DNA of 64,000 bases from NCBI GenBank assembly GCA_022495995.1, contig JAFEMH010002552.1, positions 186,001 to 250,000 on the forward strand, given 5' to 3'. Each line of letters begins with the position of its first letter. Within the stretch, counting starts at the first letter, position 1. Positions 1 to 10,844 of the stretch are shown here, in pieces. Made by a program: the position numbers and the translations under genes. Under the pieces are notes generated by a model that saw only the letters and a list, made by a program, of their open reading frames with translations, was not told the origin of the DNA and made no database searches. This DNA is from Adenophora triphylla var. japonica. Taxonomy: Eukaryota > Streptophyta > Magnoliopsida > Asterales > Campanulaceae.

Positions 1-216
1 ACGCTTAACACCGTCACATCTGGCGAGCCACCTGATCGCCGACTTGCTGATGCGCTGGATGTTGTCTCGGAGAACTTTCTGATTCCTTTTGGCACCTCCC
101 TTTCCCAATCCCTTCCCTCCCTTTCCTCTTTCCTGGCATTTTACTCTCTCAAAACTTTGAAACTGTGTGTGTGTATTTTTAACTCTTGGTGCGTGTTTGA
201 AAATGAAGGCGTATAA
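1..216 (+). CDS. Unrecognised open frame, 3' end of a possible gene (partial)
   Basis: Frame 1 is open from the first base to a TAA at 214-216 and has no ATG, so it would be the C-terminal 71 codons of something starting outside the window. The first third has mixed, coding-like codons ([20 protein letters not shown]); the rest is rich in Ser, Leu and Phe. I do not recognise a family. An exon could end before the stop, and it could also be chance. From 217 to 275 I see only AT-rich sequence that could be 3' untranslated region. Confidence 0.2.
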   Translation, partial: TLNTVTSGEPPDRRLADALDVVSENFLIPFGTSLSQSLPSLSSFLAFYSLKTLKLCVCIFNSWCVFENEGV

Positions 217-275
217 AGCAATTTCCCTTTTTTGTGCTTTCCGTAGTTATTTTTGGACCGTTGGATTATGGTAAT

Positions 276-703
276 ACTGGTGGAGAATATAGATCCGTAT
301 CATGGGAAATAGAGTATTCTGATTGGTTGAACTTTTGTAACACAGATTGTATCAATTAAATCTACTCTGATATCCATAAGGGGCCGTTTGGTTTGATGGA
401 AAAAAAGTGAAGGAATGGAATGGTCAATGGAATTGAATTCCTGAAGGAATTGAAATGGAAAAAAACTGGTCAAACCCCTTCGTTTGGTTGGCACGGAATG
501 GAATGAAATTGTCATTCAATTCCTTGGCAAATTATGTTTGGTTTGAAAATACAAATTATAGGAATGGAATGAAAGCATATAAAATGTCCAATTTACCCTT
601 CTTTTAAAAAATTATTTTTTTTGGGAGGGGTGGGGGGTGGGGTGGGGTAGGGCTGGGATGGGTGGGGTAGGTAGGGGGTATGAAAAATGATTAAATTTTT
701 TTT
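276..703. repeat. Tandem duplication, unit 1 (428 bp)
   Basis: The segment starting ACTGGTGGAGAATATAG recurs at 704 with few differences. The unit holds about 104 bp of pre-insertion flank plus the left part of the G-rich Tourist-like MITE that starts at 380. The duplication therefore happened after the MITE inserted. Confidence 0.85.
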
Positions 704-1131
704 ACTGGTGGAGAATATAGATCCGTATCATGGGAAATAGAGTATTCTTATTGGTTGAACGTTTGTCACACAGATTGTATCAATTAAATCTACTCTGATA
801 TCCATAAGGGGCCATTTGGTTCGATGGAAAAAAAGTGAAGGAATGGAATGGTCAATGGAATTGAATTCCTGAAGGAATTGAAATGGAAAAAAACTGGTCA
901 AACCCCTCCGTTTGGTTGGCACGGAATGGAATGAAATTATCATTCAATTCATTGACAAATCATGTTTGTTTTGAAAATACAAATTATAAGAATGGAATGA
1001 AAGCATATAAAATGTCCAATTTATCCTTCTTTTAAAAAATTATTTTTTAGGGGGGATGGGGGTGGGGGTGGGTTAGGGCAGGGCTGGGTGGGGTAGGTAG
1101 GGGGTATGCAAAATGATTAAAAAAAAATTAT
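704..1131. repeat. Tandem duplication, unit 2 (428 bp)
   Basis: Second copy of 276-703, again with the flank and a MITE start after TAA at 805-807. Small substitutions separate the copies, for example GGGGCCATTTGG here against GGGGCCGTTTGG in unit 1. Confidence 0.85.
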
Positions 1132-1387
1132 GGGGATGGGGGCTGGGGGGGTGGTAGGTGGGGGTGGTAGGGCAAGGCCGGGTTGGATGGGGGGTAGGCA
1201 GGGATCTTTTAAAAAAAATTGAGGGGGTGGGGGGTGGGGTGGTAGGGCAGGGGCTAGATGGGGGGTAGGTAGAGATCTTTTAAAAAAAAAATTGAGGGGG
1301 TAGGTGATAGGGCAGGGGCTGGATGGAGGGGGGGGGGTAGGCAGGGGTCTTTTAAAAAAAAAATTGAGGTGGGGGTGGGGTTGTAGG
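1132..1387. repeat. G-rich minisatellite core of the MITE
   Basis: Roughly 70-bp units alternate G runs (GGGGTAGGCAGGG) with TCTTTTAAAAAAAAATTGA. The array continues after Copia-1 at 9933-10069 and after the hAT element at 14080-14160. G runs of three or more at short spacing make G-quadruplex formation plausible on this strand. Confidence 0.7.
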
Positions 1388-2746
1388 TGTTGGATTTTAC
1401 GGGTCCATGCGCAGCGGAATTAAGCATCAAATAACATAAAATCCAAGGAGCCAAGGATCCGTTCTATACAATTAACTTGAAACCTATGAGATAGAAATAA
1501 CCAACCTTGAACGCTTTCCGTTCTTGAGCTATTGAACGATTTAATAATGTGATTTCGAATCACAAACTTCGTTCTTCAGATTGCTTGAACTCTAGGCCTT
1601 GATCCATTAACGAGCGAAGACCCTCTTTCGGTATCCACACCTTTGAATGAACCAAGAAAAGCTTCTTGAAGATTGCTAGATCTCTTAAACCTTGGAATAA
1701 TATTGAGAATATATTTGTGAATTTCTTTTCAGAATTTTGGCTAAACTTTTAGGGTTGACAGACGTTCATATTTATACTACATTAGTATAGTATATGATTC
1801 ATAATCAAATTAGGAAAGGATTCTGTAAACCGCCTCAGGACCTGTTGTGTCGCACGACCACACGAGGCACATGGCCTAGTTGTGTTGCACGACCTGACAA
1901 GGCTGATGAGGAATTTTCTCAATCATTCTTCCATAGGTTTAATCAAATTCATTCTAGTTATGTGTGACCCAATATGATTATATTATGTTGGCAATGAGCT
2001 CGATTACATCGACTCTCATAAGACATAAGCTGACTCTATCAAGCCATTATGTCTACCCAAATAATACAACATAAGAGTTCACGTTTCCAATGGTACACTT
2101 CCATTTCTCCCTTTGTCTCACTATGTTATATTGAACGCAAGTCATGGTCCTCGTCAACTTGTCTTTGTTCAATGCTTTCTCAATTTTGAGTATAATGATA
2201 ATTCCAATCACATTGGGGTATGGCCATACACTTTCATCATTATCACTCATCGAGGGGCCCAAGCAAAACATCTCTCTCTTTCGAGGGACAAATTCCATCT
2301 TGACTTATCATCCTTCCCATCATGAATCTGATCATGCCAAAATTAGCCTTTATAAATATCGTGTTAAGATATCTTTTGACTAAAATCAAACATGACTTTC
2401 ATCATATGTAAGGTCATGATAATCTCAGGTCTAGAGACTAAATGAAGTAACCTTATGAGATTTAATTATGACATTTGATCATGACATAAATCTCATGCGG
2501 GTCAAGTCCAGTCACTTGTTCTCTAACAAGTACCCATAAATTTAATGTGCATCTCTATGCATATAATCATCATATGATTATCCATTAACATTTATACTAA
2601 TTATTCTCTTAATAATTAGGGACGGAGATTATTATAAACAAATATACAAAACATAAATAATAATCAAATGATAAACATCTCATATAATAATAAATAATGT
2701 CAACACGTAAGTCTATCAAACATAGGCCTAGGGCATAACACTAACA
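1388..2746 (-). repeat. Copia-1 3' LTR
   Basis: Partner of the LTR at 8570-9927, ending at the GTAGG duplication. The purine-rich stretch just inside it (minus strand, about 2747-2762, GCAAGTGGTAGAC) is the likely polypurine tract. Confidence 0.93.
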
Positions 2747-2760
2747 GTCTACCACTTGCA

Positions 2761-3459
2761 CTAGGCCCATTCTCCCATGTATCGAATACCCATGGACCTA
2801 ACATGACCATCATGCTTAGCTTGCGGGAGAGCCTTAGTTAATGGGTCCGCCACGTTGTCATCAGTATCTACTCTGCATATCTTTACGTCTTCCCTCTCAC
2901 ATATCTCTCGAATAATGTGGAAACGTCGAAGTATGTGTTTGGATCTCTGGTGTGACCTTGGTTCCTTTGCTTGTGCAATGGCACCATTGTTGTCACAGTA
3001 AAGTTCAATAGGATCTCTGATGCTTGGAACGACTTCCAAATCACTAATGAACTTTTTGATCCAAATGGCTTCCTTAGCTGCATCAGATGCGGCTATGTAC
3101 TCAGCTTCGGTTATCGAATCAGCGACGGTACTTTGCTTGAAACTTTTCCAACTCACAGTGCCTCCATTCAGCGTAAAAAAAAATCCAGACTGCGATCTGA
3201 AATCATCCTTGTCGGTTTGAAAGCTAGCATCCGTGTAGTCTTTGACTAAAAGATCTTCTTTCATTCCTCCAAAGACCAAGAATACATCCTTAGTTTTTCG
3301 TAAGTACTTAAGGATATTCTTGACTGCTATCCAATGTGGTTCGCCGGAATCAGATTGGTACCTACTCGTCATGATTAGAGCACATGAGACATCGTGTCTA
3401 GTACATAACATAGCATACATGATAGAACCAATTGCGGAAGCATAGGGAATACCATTCAT
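2761..3459 (-). pseudogene. Copia-1 RNase H
   Basis: 232 codons with the copia RNase H signature: DYTDASFQTDKDD, GGTVSWKSFKQSTVADS, TEAEYIAASDAAKEAIW, LYCDNNGAIA and DPLTKAL. It is separated from the reverse transcriptase by a short interrupted linker (3460-3504). It is the best-preserved part of the element. Confidence 0.88.
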
Positions 3460-3504
3460 TCTCTTTCGCTCATCATTAGTCTTAGAAATTTGATTCTTGC
3501 TAAG

Positions 3505-4771
3505 TTATATACCATGTAACATTGGCAAGTTTCCCCTTTTAGAATTTTCCATTTGGAATCTTCTAAAAACCTTGTCAATGTAAGTACTTTGACTTAAACC
3601 AATCATCCTCATGGATCTATCTCTATAGATCTTGATACCAAGGATATATGCAGCTTCGCCCATATCTTTCATTGAAAAGTACTTTCCCAACCAAGACTTG
3701 ACAGTCTGTAGTGCAGGAATGTCATTTCCAATGAGTAAGATATCGTTGACATACAACACTAAAAATAGTGCTACGCTCTCACTAATTTTCTTGTATACAC
3801 AAGGTTCATCTTCGTTCTTGATAAAGCCAAACTCCTTAATTGCTTCATCAAAACGTAGATTCCAACTCCTAGAAGCTTGCTTCAATGCATAATTGGATTT
3901 CTGCAACTTACACACCTTGTTAGAATTTTCTGGACTGACAAAACCTTCAGGTTGTATCATGTATACATCCTCAAGTAACTTCCCATTAAGGAAAGCTGTT
4001 TTGACTTCCATTTGCCATATCTCATAGTCATAATATGCGGCTATGGCAATTAAAATTCTAATAGACTTAAGCATAGCTACAGGCGAAAAGGTTTCATCAT
4101 AGTCGATGCCATGAATCTCCCTTAGCTACAAGCCTAGCCTTATAGGTGTGCACCTTCCTATCCATGTCGGTCTTCTTCTTGAAGACCCATTTGCACCCTA
4201 TGATTTTTACACCTTCGGATGGATCAATCAAGTTCCAAACATGATTATCAGCCATGGATTGTAATTCGGACTTCATGGCCTCTTGCCATTTTTCCGAATC
4301 AGGAGCGGACATCGCCTCTTGATAGCAAGTAGGTTCATTGTTTTCGATTAACTCCACTTCATCACTTTCCGTAACGAGAAATCCATATCTCTCGGGTTCC
4401 GATCGTGACCTACCACTTCGACGAAGAACTTGTGCATCTTGAATCGGTTCCACAACTACTTGTGAACTTGGTTCAGACTCTACCATAGGTTCAATGTTGT
4501 TTTGGGGTTCTCGAATTTTTTCGAGATCTATTTTACTCCCACTGGTTCCTTTGCGAAGAAACTCCTTTTCTAAGAAAGTACCATTTCGAGCAACAAACAC
4601 TTTGTTCTCGTTTTGATTGTAGAAATAGTATCCTTTGGTTTCCTTAGAATAACTCACGAAAACACATTTATCAGATTTGGGTGCTAGCTTTTCAGAAGAT
4701 AACTTCTTGACATATGCATCGCAACCCCAAATCTTTTTGAAAGACAAACTTGCTTTTCTTCTATGCCACAT
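3505..4771 (-). pseudogene. Copia-1 integrase tail and reverse transcriptase
   Basis: Two open blocks: 4097-4771 (integrase tail, then CKWVFKKK and YKARLVAKG) and 3505-4074 (MEVKTAFLNGKL, YALKQASRSW). They are split by a frameshift near 4080-4110. The catalytic box reads LYVNDILL, so one Asp of YVDD is Asn. With the frameshift the enzyme should be inactive. Confidence 0.88.
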
Positions 4772-4870
4772 CTCATATGGGGTCTTTTTAACCGATTTGG
4801 TAGGAACTCTGTTTATAGTAAAATTAGCAGTTTCTAGTGCATGTCCCCAAAAGGATAAAGGAAGCTCAAC

Positions 4871-5647
4871 TTAACTCATCATAGAACGAACCATGTCCAA
4901 CAAAGTTCTATTCCTCCTCTCAGACACACCATTCCATTGTGGTGTTCCGGGTGGAGAGAGTTCTGAAATGATTCCACAACTCTTAAAATGACTTTCAAAT
5001 TCTTGGCTCAAATATTCACCACCTCGATCGGATCGAAGTACTTTAATAGTTTTGCCAAGTTGGTTTTGCACCTCATTTTGAAATATTCGAAATATCTCAA
5101 ACGATTCACTTTTATGTTTCATTAGATAAACATATCCAAATCTACTATAATCATCAGTGAATGTTATGAAGTACCGAAATCCTCCCCTAGCATCGCTACT
5201 CATAGGCCCATATACATCGGTATGTATGAGTCCTAAAAAGTCACCCGCCCTTTCACCAGTTTTGGTAAATGGGTCCTTGTTCATCTTGCCAAGTAAACAA
5301 GATTCGCATGTCTCATAAGATTCATAATCATGTGAGTCTAAAAAACCATCTTTGTGGAGTTTAGAAATGTGTTTCTCATTTATATGGCCAAGACGACAAT
5401 GCCATAAGTAAGTGTGGTTTACCTCATTGGGTTTAGATCTCTTGTTAATGTTATAGATATCATTATCACGATTTTCAACATCAAGGATATAAAGGCCATT
5501 GAATGAAACAGCAGTACAATAATGCATATCACTCTTGTAAATGGAAAACTTCTTATCACATATAAGAAAATTAAAACCTTCATTATCCAAACATGAAATC
5601 AAAATAATATTCCTACTTAAAGCTGGAACGTAATAACAATTGTTCAA
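4871..5647 (-). pseudogene. Copia-1 GAG-pre-integrase and integrase core
   Basis: 258 codons. The zinc-binding HHCC-like segment (LWHCRLGHINEKHI, CESCLLGKM) is followed by the integrase core with the three acidic positions visible: HTDVYGPM, FTDDYSRFGYVY and a Glu-bearing region QWNGVSERRNRTL. It ends prematurely after VRSMMS at a stop. The frame continues in fragments to 4771. Confidence 0.88.
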
Positions 5648-5674
5648 AAGAAGTATTAGTCCACTAGGTAAAGT

Positions 5675-6134
5675 CAGGGGCGGAAATTTTCGGGTCGGAC
5701 AAGTAAAAAATGGGTCGGATCCATGAAATACAATGTATTTTAGTTAAAAATGTAAAGAATTAAGAAATGGGAAAAGCCTAACTAATTAATTAAGATTGAA
5801 AAAATGTGAGGAAATTAGGAGAAAGAGAAAAACAAAACTGTTAAGAAAAAGAAATGGATGGAGAGAAAGAGAGAATAGCAAAGATGGAGGACAAATAAAA
5901 TTAATTGAAAATGTAGGTAGCAGGGCTAGAACATGGATTTGAAAGGAAACACCAAAGGCTTTAACTTCACCCCTTCTACCGCTGAACCACACCACTCACT
6001 GGTGTTAATCTTGAAGTTAATTATATATATACATATATAAAAAAAATATGGGGGGGGGCAAAAAAAAAATTTTTCCACTGCATTTCTGCCGCTGGGGGGG
6101 CGAGTGCCCCCCATGCCCCCTGGCTCCGCCCCTG
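5675..6134. mobile_element. hAT-like MITE (CAGGGGCGGA family), copy 1
   Basis: 460 bp with ends CAGGGGCGGA and TCCGCCCCTG, flanked by the exact 8-bp duplication GGTAAAGT (5667-5674 and 6135-6142). TIR and TSD length fit hAT. It encodes nothing and interrupts Copia-1 between protease and integrase. A second family member is at 22229-29459. Confidence 0.93.
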
Positions 6135-6142
6135 GGTAAAGT

Positions 6143-6400
6143 AACTTCATAAGTTCCTACGGCTAATGCAGCAACTCTTGCTCCATTCCCCACACGTAGG
6201 TCCACTTCACCCTCTTCAAGCATCCTTCTCTTCTTTAGACCCTGCACATTTAAACAAATGTGAGTTTCACATCCGGTATCCAATACCCAAGAACTAGAAG
6301 TAGATAGGAATATATCTATAACAAAGATACCTGAAGTCGAAGCAACTCCTTTGCTCTTCTTCAGTGCTTCCTTGTATTTTGTGCAGTTTCTCCTCCAATG
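6143..6400 (-). pseudogene. Copia-1 protease region
   Basis: The minus frame reads LDTGCETHICLNVQGL, the copia aspartic protease site with DTG in place of DSG, followed by GNGARVAALAVGTYEVTL. The frame then runs into the hAT MITE at 5675-6134 and resumes at 5647 with the GAG-pre-integrase segment. Confidence 0.75.
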
Positions 6401-6421
6401 TCCAATCTCATTGCAATGGAT

Positions 6422-7189
6422 TCAGACTGCGTCCTCTTGGGACTTGGGCTTAGCCTCTTTAGGCTTGGCAGCCTCTTTGGGTTTGGCAACATTTGCCTTA
6501 GGATTAGCAACCTTTGCCTTTCCCTTACCCTTGAAACCCTTCCCCTTGTTAACCATTAGCACTTGGTCGGTTTTCTTATCGACAATATTGGTTTCCGCAG
6601 TGTTCAACATTTGAACTAACTCGGAAAGGTTTTTATTCATGCCTCCCATGTTATAGTGCATTAAGAAATTACTAAAACTTTTGGGCAATGAATTCAATAT
6701 TATGTCGGTAGCCAACTCTTGGCTAATTGGAAAACCGAGCTTTTCAAGATGCTCAATGTGGCCTTTCAACTTAAGAGCATGGGGACCAACAGATTGTCCT
6801 TCACTCATCTTGCATGAGGTCAAGACCTTAACTGTGTTGTACCTTTCTTGCCTAGCTTGTACTTGGAACATTTCCATCAGTCAATTGTTTAGATCAACTG
6901 TCCCCAAGTGCTCAAGATCCTTCTGAAGGTTCTTGCACATGGCGGAGAGCATGAGGCAACCAACATCAGTAGAATCACGCTTGTGCTTCAGATATTGGTC
7001 CCTCATTGCCCTAGTAGCATTGGCAGCAGGTTCAGGTGGAATAGGTTCCTCGAGAACGTACAGTTTTTCCTCTTGCCTGAGAACAATTCTCACGCTACAG
7101 ATCCAATCCATATAGTTTGTACCATTCTCTTCCAACTTCTCCTTCTCAAGGAGAGATCGCAGTGACAGGTGATTATTGTTTGATGCCAT
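6422..7189 (-). pseudogene. Copia-1 gag (one in-frame stop)
   Basis: Starts MASNNNHLSLRSLLEKEKL and shows the plant copia gag core (YMDWICSVRIVL, KELATD-like helices, MHYNMGG). A TGA after DLNN separates 102 and 151 codons in the same frame. The tail is Lys/Ala/Pro-rich. Just after it (about 6395-6425, minus strand) is a zinc-knuckle remnant HCNEIGHWRRNC whose first Cys position is occupied by a stop codon. It would form the capsid if intact. Confidence 0.85.
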
Positions 7190-8556
7190 TTATTCTACAA
7201 AAAGATATGCATAAAATATGAACACATATAAGTAAACATATCATATGAGAAGTATAACGCATTTACATAAAATGCTCCCACTAAATTATACACCTTCCAA
7301 TGTAAATAAGCATAATATACATTTAATGGGCTAAGATCTAACTTTAATTTAATTTCAAGTTTTCTATGGCAAACCGCTCAAAATTAAATTAATTAGGTAG
7401 AAACATCAATCATATCACATATATGACTCTTAGATCTTTTATGAGATTTATTCAAGACATCATATGTCTAGGCATATTTTAATCTCATCTTATGCCTTGG
7501 GTCCAAAACCATTTTGATAACCCAATTAAGTTCATTCACTTTAAACGTATAGGAACCACCATTTCCTCATCTTGCTCGCATTCGAATAGAATCAAAGTAC
7601 CTTGCTATGGCAAGCCCACCCAAAACTATCCGAATGGTCTCAAGTGTTTTAATCATGAATTGGCAAAAAGAACTTAAAAGTTAAATGAAGGTTCTTAAAA
7701 GTAGATTATAAGCATATCAGCAAAGATATTCATAATCGTGCACTAGGTAAGTTCCCAGGAAGATAGGTGAGCCACAAGGACTACTTAAGTACCAAATCTC
7801 TCCTTCGATAGAACTTTCCTAGACATGCACAATCAGAAATCAGCTCTAATTTGGCAACATAATCACGACCTTTTATAAACAATCAGTTTCCTTTTAAATT
7901 CGCGTAAAATGACTTGTTTCTCATAAACAATCAAAAAACCAAAATTTTAATGTTTCAATCTAAACATTTAGGAAATTGCAATATATTGTTTCAACTAAAC
8001 ATCTAAAATTCTTAACATTTAAGAACACATAAATCATACATCGCAACAATTAATAAAATCATATTTTAAATAACTAAGCATGCATAAACATTGAATTAAT
8101 CTAGCATAGCCCTACAAACTTAATTTATAGCATCCAGATTAACACATAAACGTATCAGATTGTAAACACATTCACATATTAACAAGATTGTTCAACAAAC
8201 TGGTTCTGCCCAGATTGGGCTTGTTTTGTCGCATGACAGAGACTCCCAGAGTCCTGATCTGTCGCACGACCTAGAGAGGCCATCAGCCATGATCTGTCGC
8301 GTGACATAGACCTACTATGTCGCGTGACACCATGAAGCATGATGCAGATTTGCAGAATTCAATAAATTCTAAATCACAGAGCAATTAAATCATGCAAACG
8401 ACTTTTAACAGATTTAATTCAATATCAATAGAACATGATTTAGGCATATTGTTTCAAAAACAATCAATCTATCACATACATAACATGCAAAAGAACATAT
8501 AAACAATTTATATTACTTTTCTAACTTGTTAATTCAAACTTAATGATACGAACGGG
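7190..8556 (-). other. Copia-1 untranslated leader
   Basis: About 1.37 kb between the primer site and gag with no long open frame. It is AT-rich apart from a GC-rich patch at 8220-8330 with repeated TGTCGCATGACA and TGTCGCGTGACA palindromes. Just upstream of the gag ATG the minus strand reads TTTTTGTAG, a plausible 3' splice site, so part of the leader could be an intron. I did not identify the matching donor. Confidence 0.6.
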
Positions 8557-8568
8557 GCTCTGATACCA
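8557..8568 (-). promoter_or_regulatory. Copia-1 primer binding site (tRNA-iMet)
   Basis: The minus strand reads TGGTATCAGAGC one base inside the 5' LTR. This is the standard plant copia primer site. Confidence 0.93.
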
Positions 8569-8569
8569 C

Positions 8570-9927
8570 TGTTGAGTTTTACGGGTCCATGTACAGCGGA
8601 ATTAAGCATCAAATAACATAAAACCCAAGGAGCCAAGGATCCGTTCTATACAATTAACTTGAAACCTATGAGATAGAAATAACCAACCTTGAACGCTTTC
8701 CGTTCTGGAGCTATCGAACGATTTAATAATGTGATTTCGAATCACAAACTTCGTTCTTCATATTGCTTGAACTCTAGGCCTTGATCGATTAACGAGCGAA
8801 GACCCTCTTTCTTTATCCACACCTTTGAATGAACCAAGAAAAGCTTCTTGAAGATTTCTAGATCTCTTAAACCTTGGAATAATATTGAGAATATATTTAT
8901 GAATTTCTTTTCAGAATTTTGGCTAAACTTTTAGGGTTGACAGACGTTCATATTTATACTACATTAGTATAGTATATGATTCCTAATCAAATTAGGAAAG
9001 GATTCTGTAAATCGCCTCAGGACCTGTTGTGTCGCACGACCACACGAGGCACATGGCCTAGTTGTGTCGTACGACCAGACAAGGCTGATGAGGAATTTTC
9101 TCAATCATTCTTCCATAGGTTTAATCAAATTCATTCTAGTTGTGTGTGACCCAATAGGATTATATTATGTTGGCAATGAGCTTGATCACATCGACTCTCA
9201 TAAGACATAAGCGGACTGTAGCAAGCCATTATGTCTACCCAAATAATATAACGTAAGAGTTCACGTTTCCAATGGTACACTTCCATTTCTCCCTTTGTCA
9301 CACGATGTTATATTGAACGCAAGTCATGGTCCTCGTTAACTTGTCTTTGTTCAATGCTTTCTCGATTCTGAGTATAATGATAATTCCAATCACATTGGGG
9401 TATGGCCATACACTTTCATCATTATCACTCATCGAGGGGCCCAAGCAAAACATCTCTCTCTTTCGAGGGACAAATTCCATCTTGACTTATCATCCTTCCA
9501 ATCATGAATCCGATCATGCCAAAATTAACCTTTATAAAAATCGTGTTAAGATATCGTTTGACTAAAATCAAACATGACTTTCATCATATGTAAGGTCATG
9601 ATAATCTCAGGCTAGGGAGTAAATGAAGTAACCTTATGAGATTTAATTATGACATTTGATCATGACATAAATCTCATGCGGATCAAGTCCAGTCACTTGT
9701 TCTCTAACAAGTACCCATATATTTAATGTGCATCTCGATGCATATAATCATCATATGATTATCCATTAACATTTATACTAATTATTCTCTTAATAATTAG
9801 GAACGGATATTATTATAAACAAATATACAAAACATAAATAATAATCAAATGATAAATATCTCATATAATAATAAATAATGTCAACACATAAGTCTATCAA
9901 ACATAGGCCTAGGGCATAACACTAACA
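8570..9927 (-). repeat. Copia-1 5' LTR
   Basis: Near-identical to 1388-2746. As the 5' LTR of a minus-strand element it should carry the promoter. It holds short GC-rich palindromic motifs (GTCGCACGAC type) near 9030-9075. Confidence 0.93.
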
Positions 9928-10844
9928 GTAGGGCAGGGGTTGGATTGGGGGGGGGGGGTTAGGCAGGAATCTTTTAAAAAAAAAATTAAGGGGGGGTGGG
10001 GTGGTAGGGCAGGGACTGGATGGGGGGTAGGCAGGGGTCTTTTAAAAAAAAAATTGAGGGGGGGTGGGGTAGGGTTGACCAAAACCGGTTCCGGGCCGGT
10101 TTCGATTTGGCAAAAATAGGACCCTTAACCGGCCCGGATGACTCACGGATCCGGTTTCGGTTTGTACAAAACGGTTCCGATCCGGTTCGGCGGTTCCTCT
10201 TTTTTTTTTTTTTCTGACTGTGAGTAATTGTCTTCAAAAAAAATGATGGGGAATTTGAATTTGAAAAGTGAAAACCACTTAAATTTTAAACCACCCAAGT
10301 TCTAAAAACTAAAAAGCATTTTGTACTATTGTAGGGGTGGGTAGGTACTGGGTGGAATTTGTAGGGGTGGGTACTGGGTAGCCGAGCCAGTAGGTATGGT
10401 TGGAAAATGGAAATGTGGAATTGAATTTGAATTTGAAATTGAAATTTGAAAATGCTTTTTAGTTTTTAGTTACCTTCTTTTTTCTATTTCTTTTATTTCT
10501 ATCTACTATTAATAAAATTATTTCATAAGTGATTTTTTTAAAAAAATAATCTAAATCAACATATATTGAAACACAAACATATAAAAAATAAAACAAATGA
10601 TAGTATTAGTATATAAAAGAAAAAAGGGACGGTACCCTTTAAATTTTATTAATTAAAGGCAAATTTACAATGAGGGGGACAATCAACCTTACCCTTTTAT
10701 AATTAAGAGAGGACATTAGGAGCCTTTACCTCTTTTTATTACAAATATTTATCTAAATTCTAACCTATAAAAATAAAATGCAATAACAATTAAATAAATT
10801 ACATTTTACTTACCTTAATCGCTTCCCGATTTAGTCTCATCAAA

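Larger units (their letters stand above)
1388..9927 (-). mobile_element. Copia-1: Ty1/copia LTR retrotransposon
   Basis: 8540 bp bounded by the 5-bp target duplication GTAGG (1383-1387 and 9928-9932). The long LTRs (1359 and 1358 bp) start TGTTAGTG and end CTCAACA or TCCAACA in minus orientation. A tRNA-iMet primer site adjoins the 5' LTR. The minus strand encodes gag, protease, integrase, reverse transcriptase and RNase H in copia order, broken by stops and a hAT MITE. It lies in the G-rich core of the Tourist-like MITE. Confidence 0.95.

Noticed and set aside
2113..2383. Overlapping short frames of 70-80 codons, repeated at 9298-9565
   Set aside because: They lie in the two LTRs of Copia-1 and are not conserved coding sequence.
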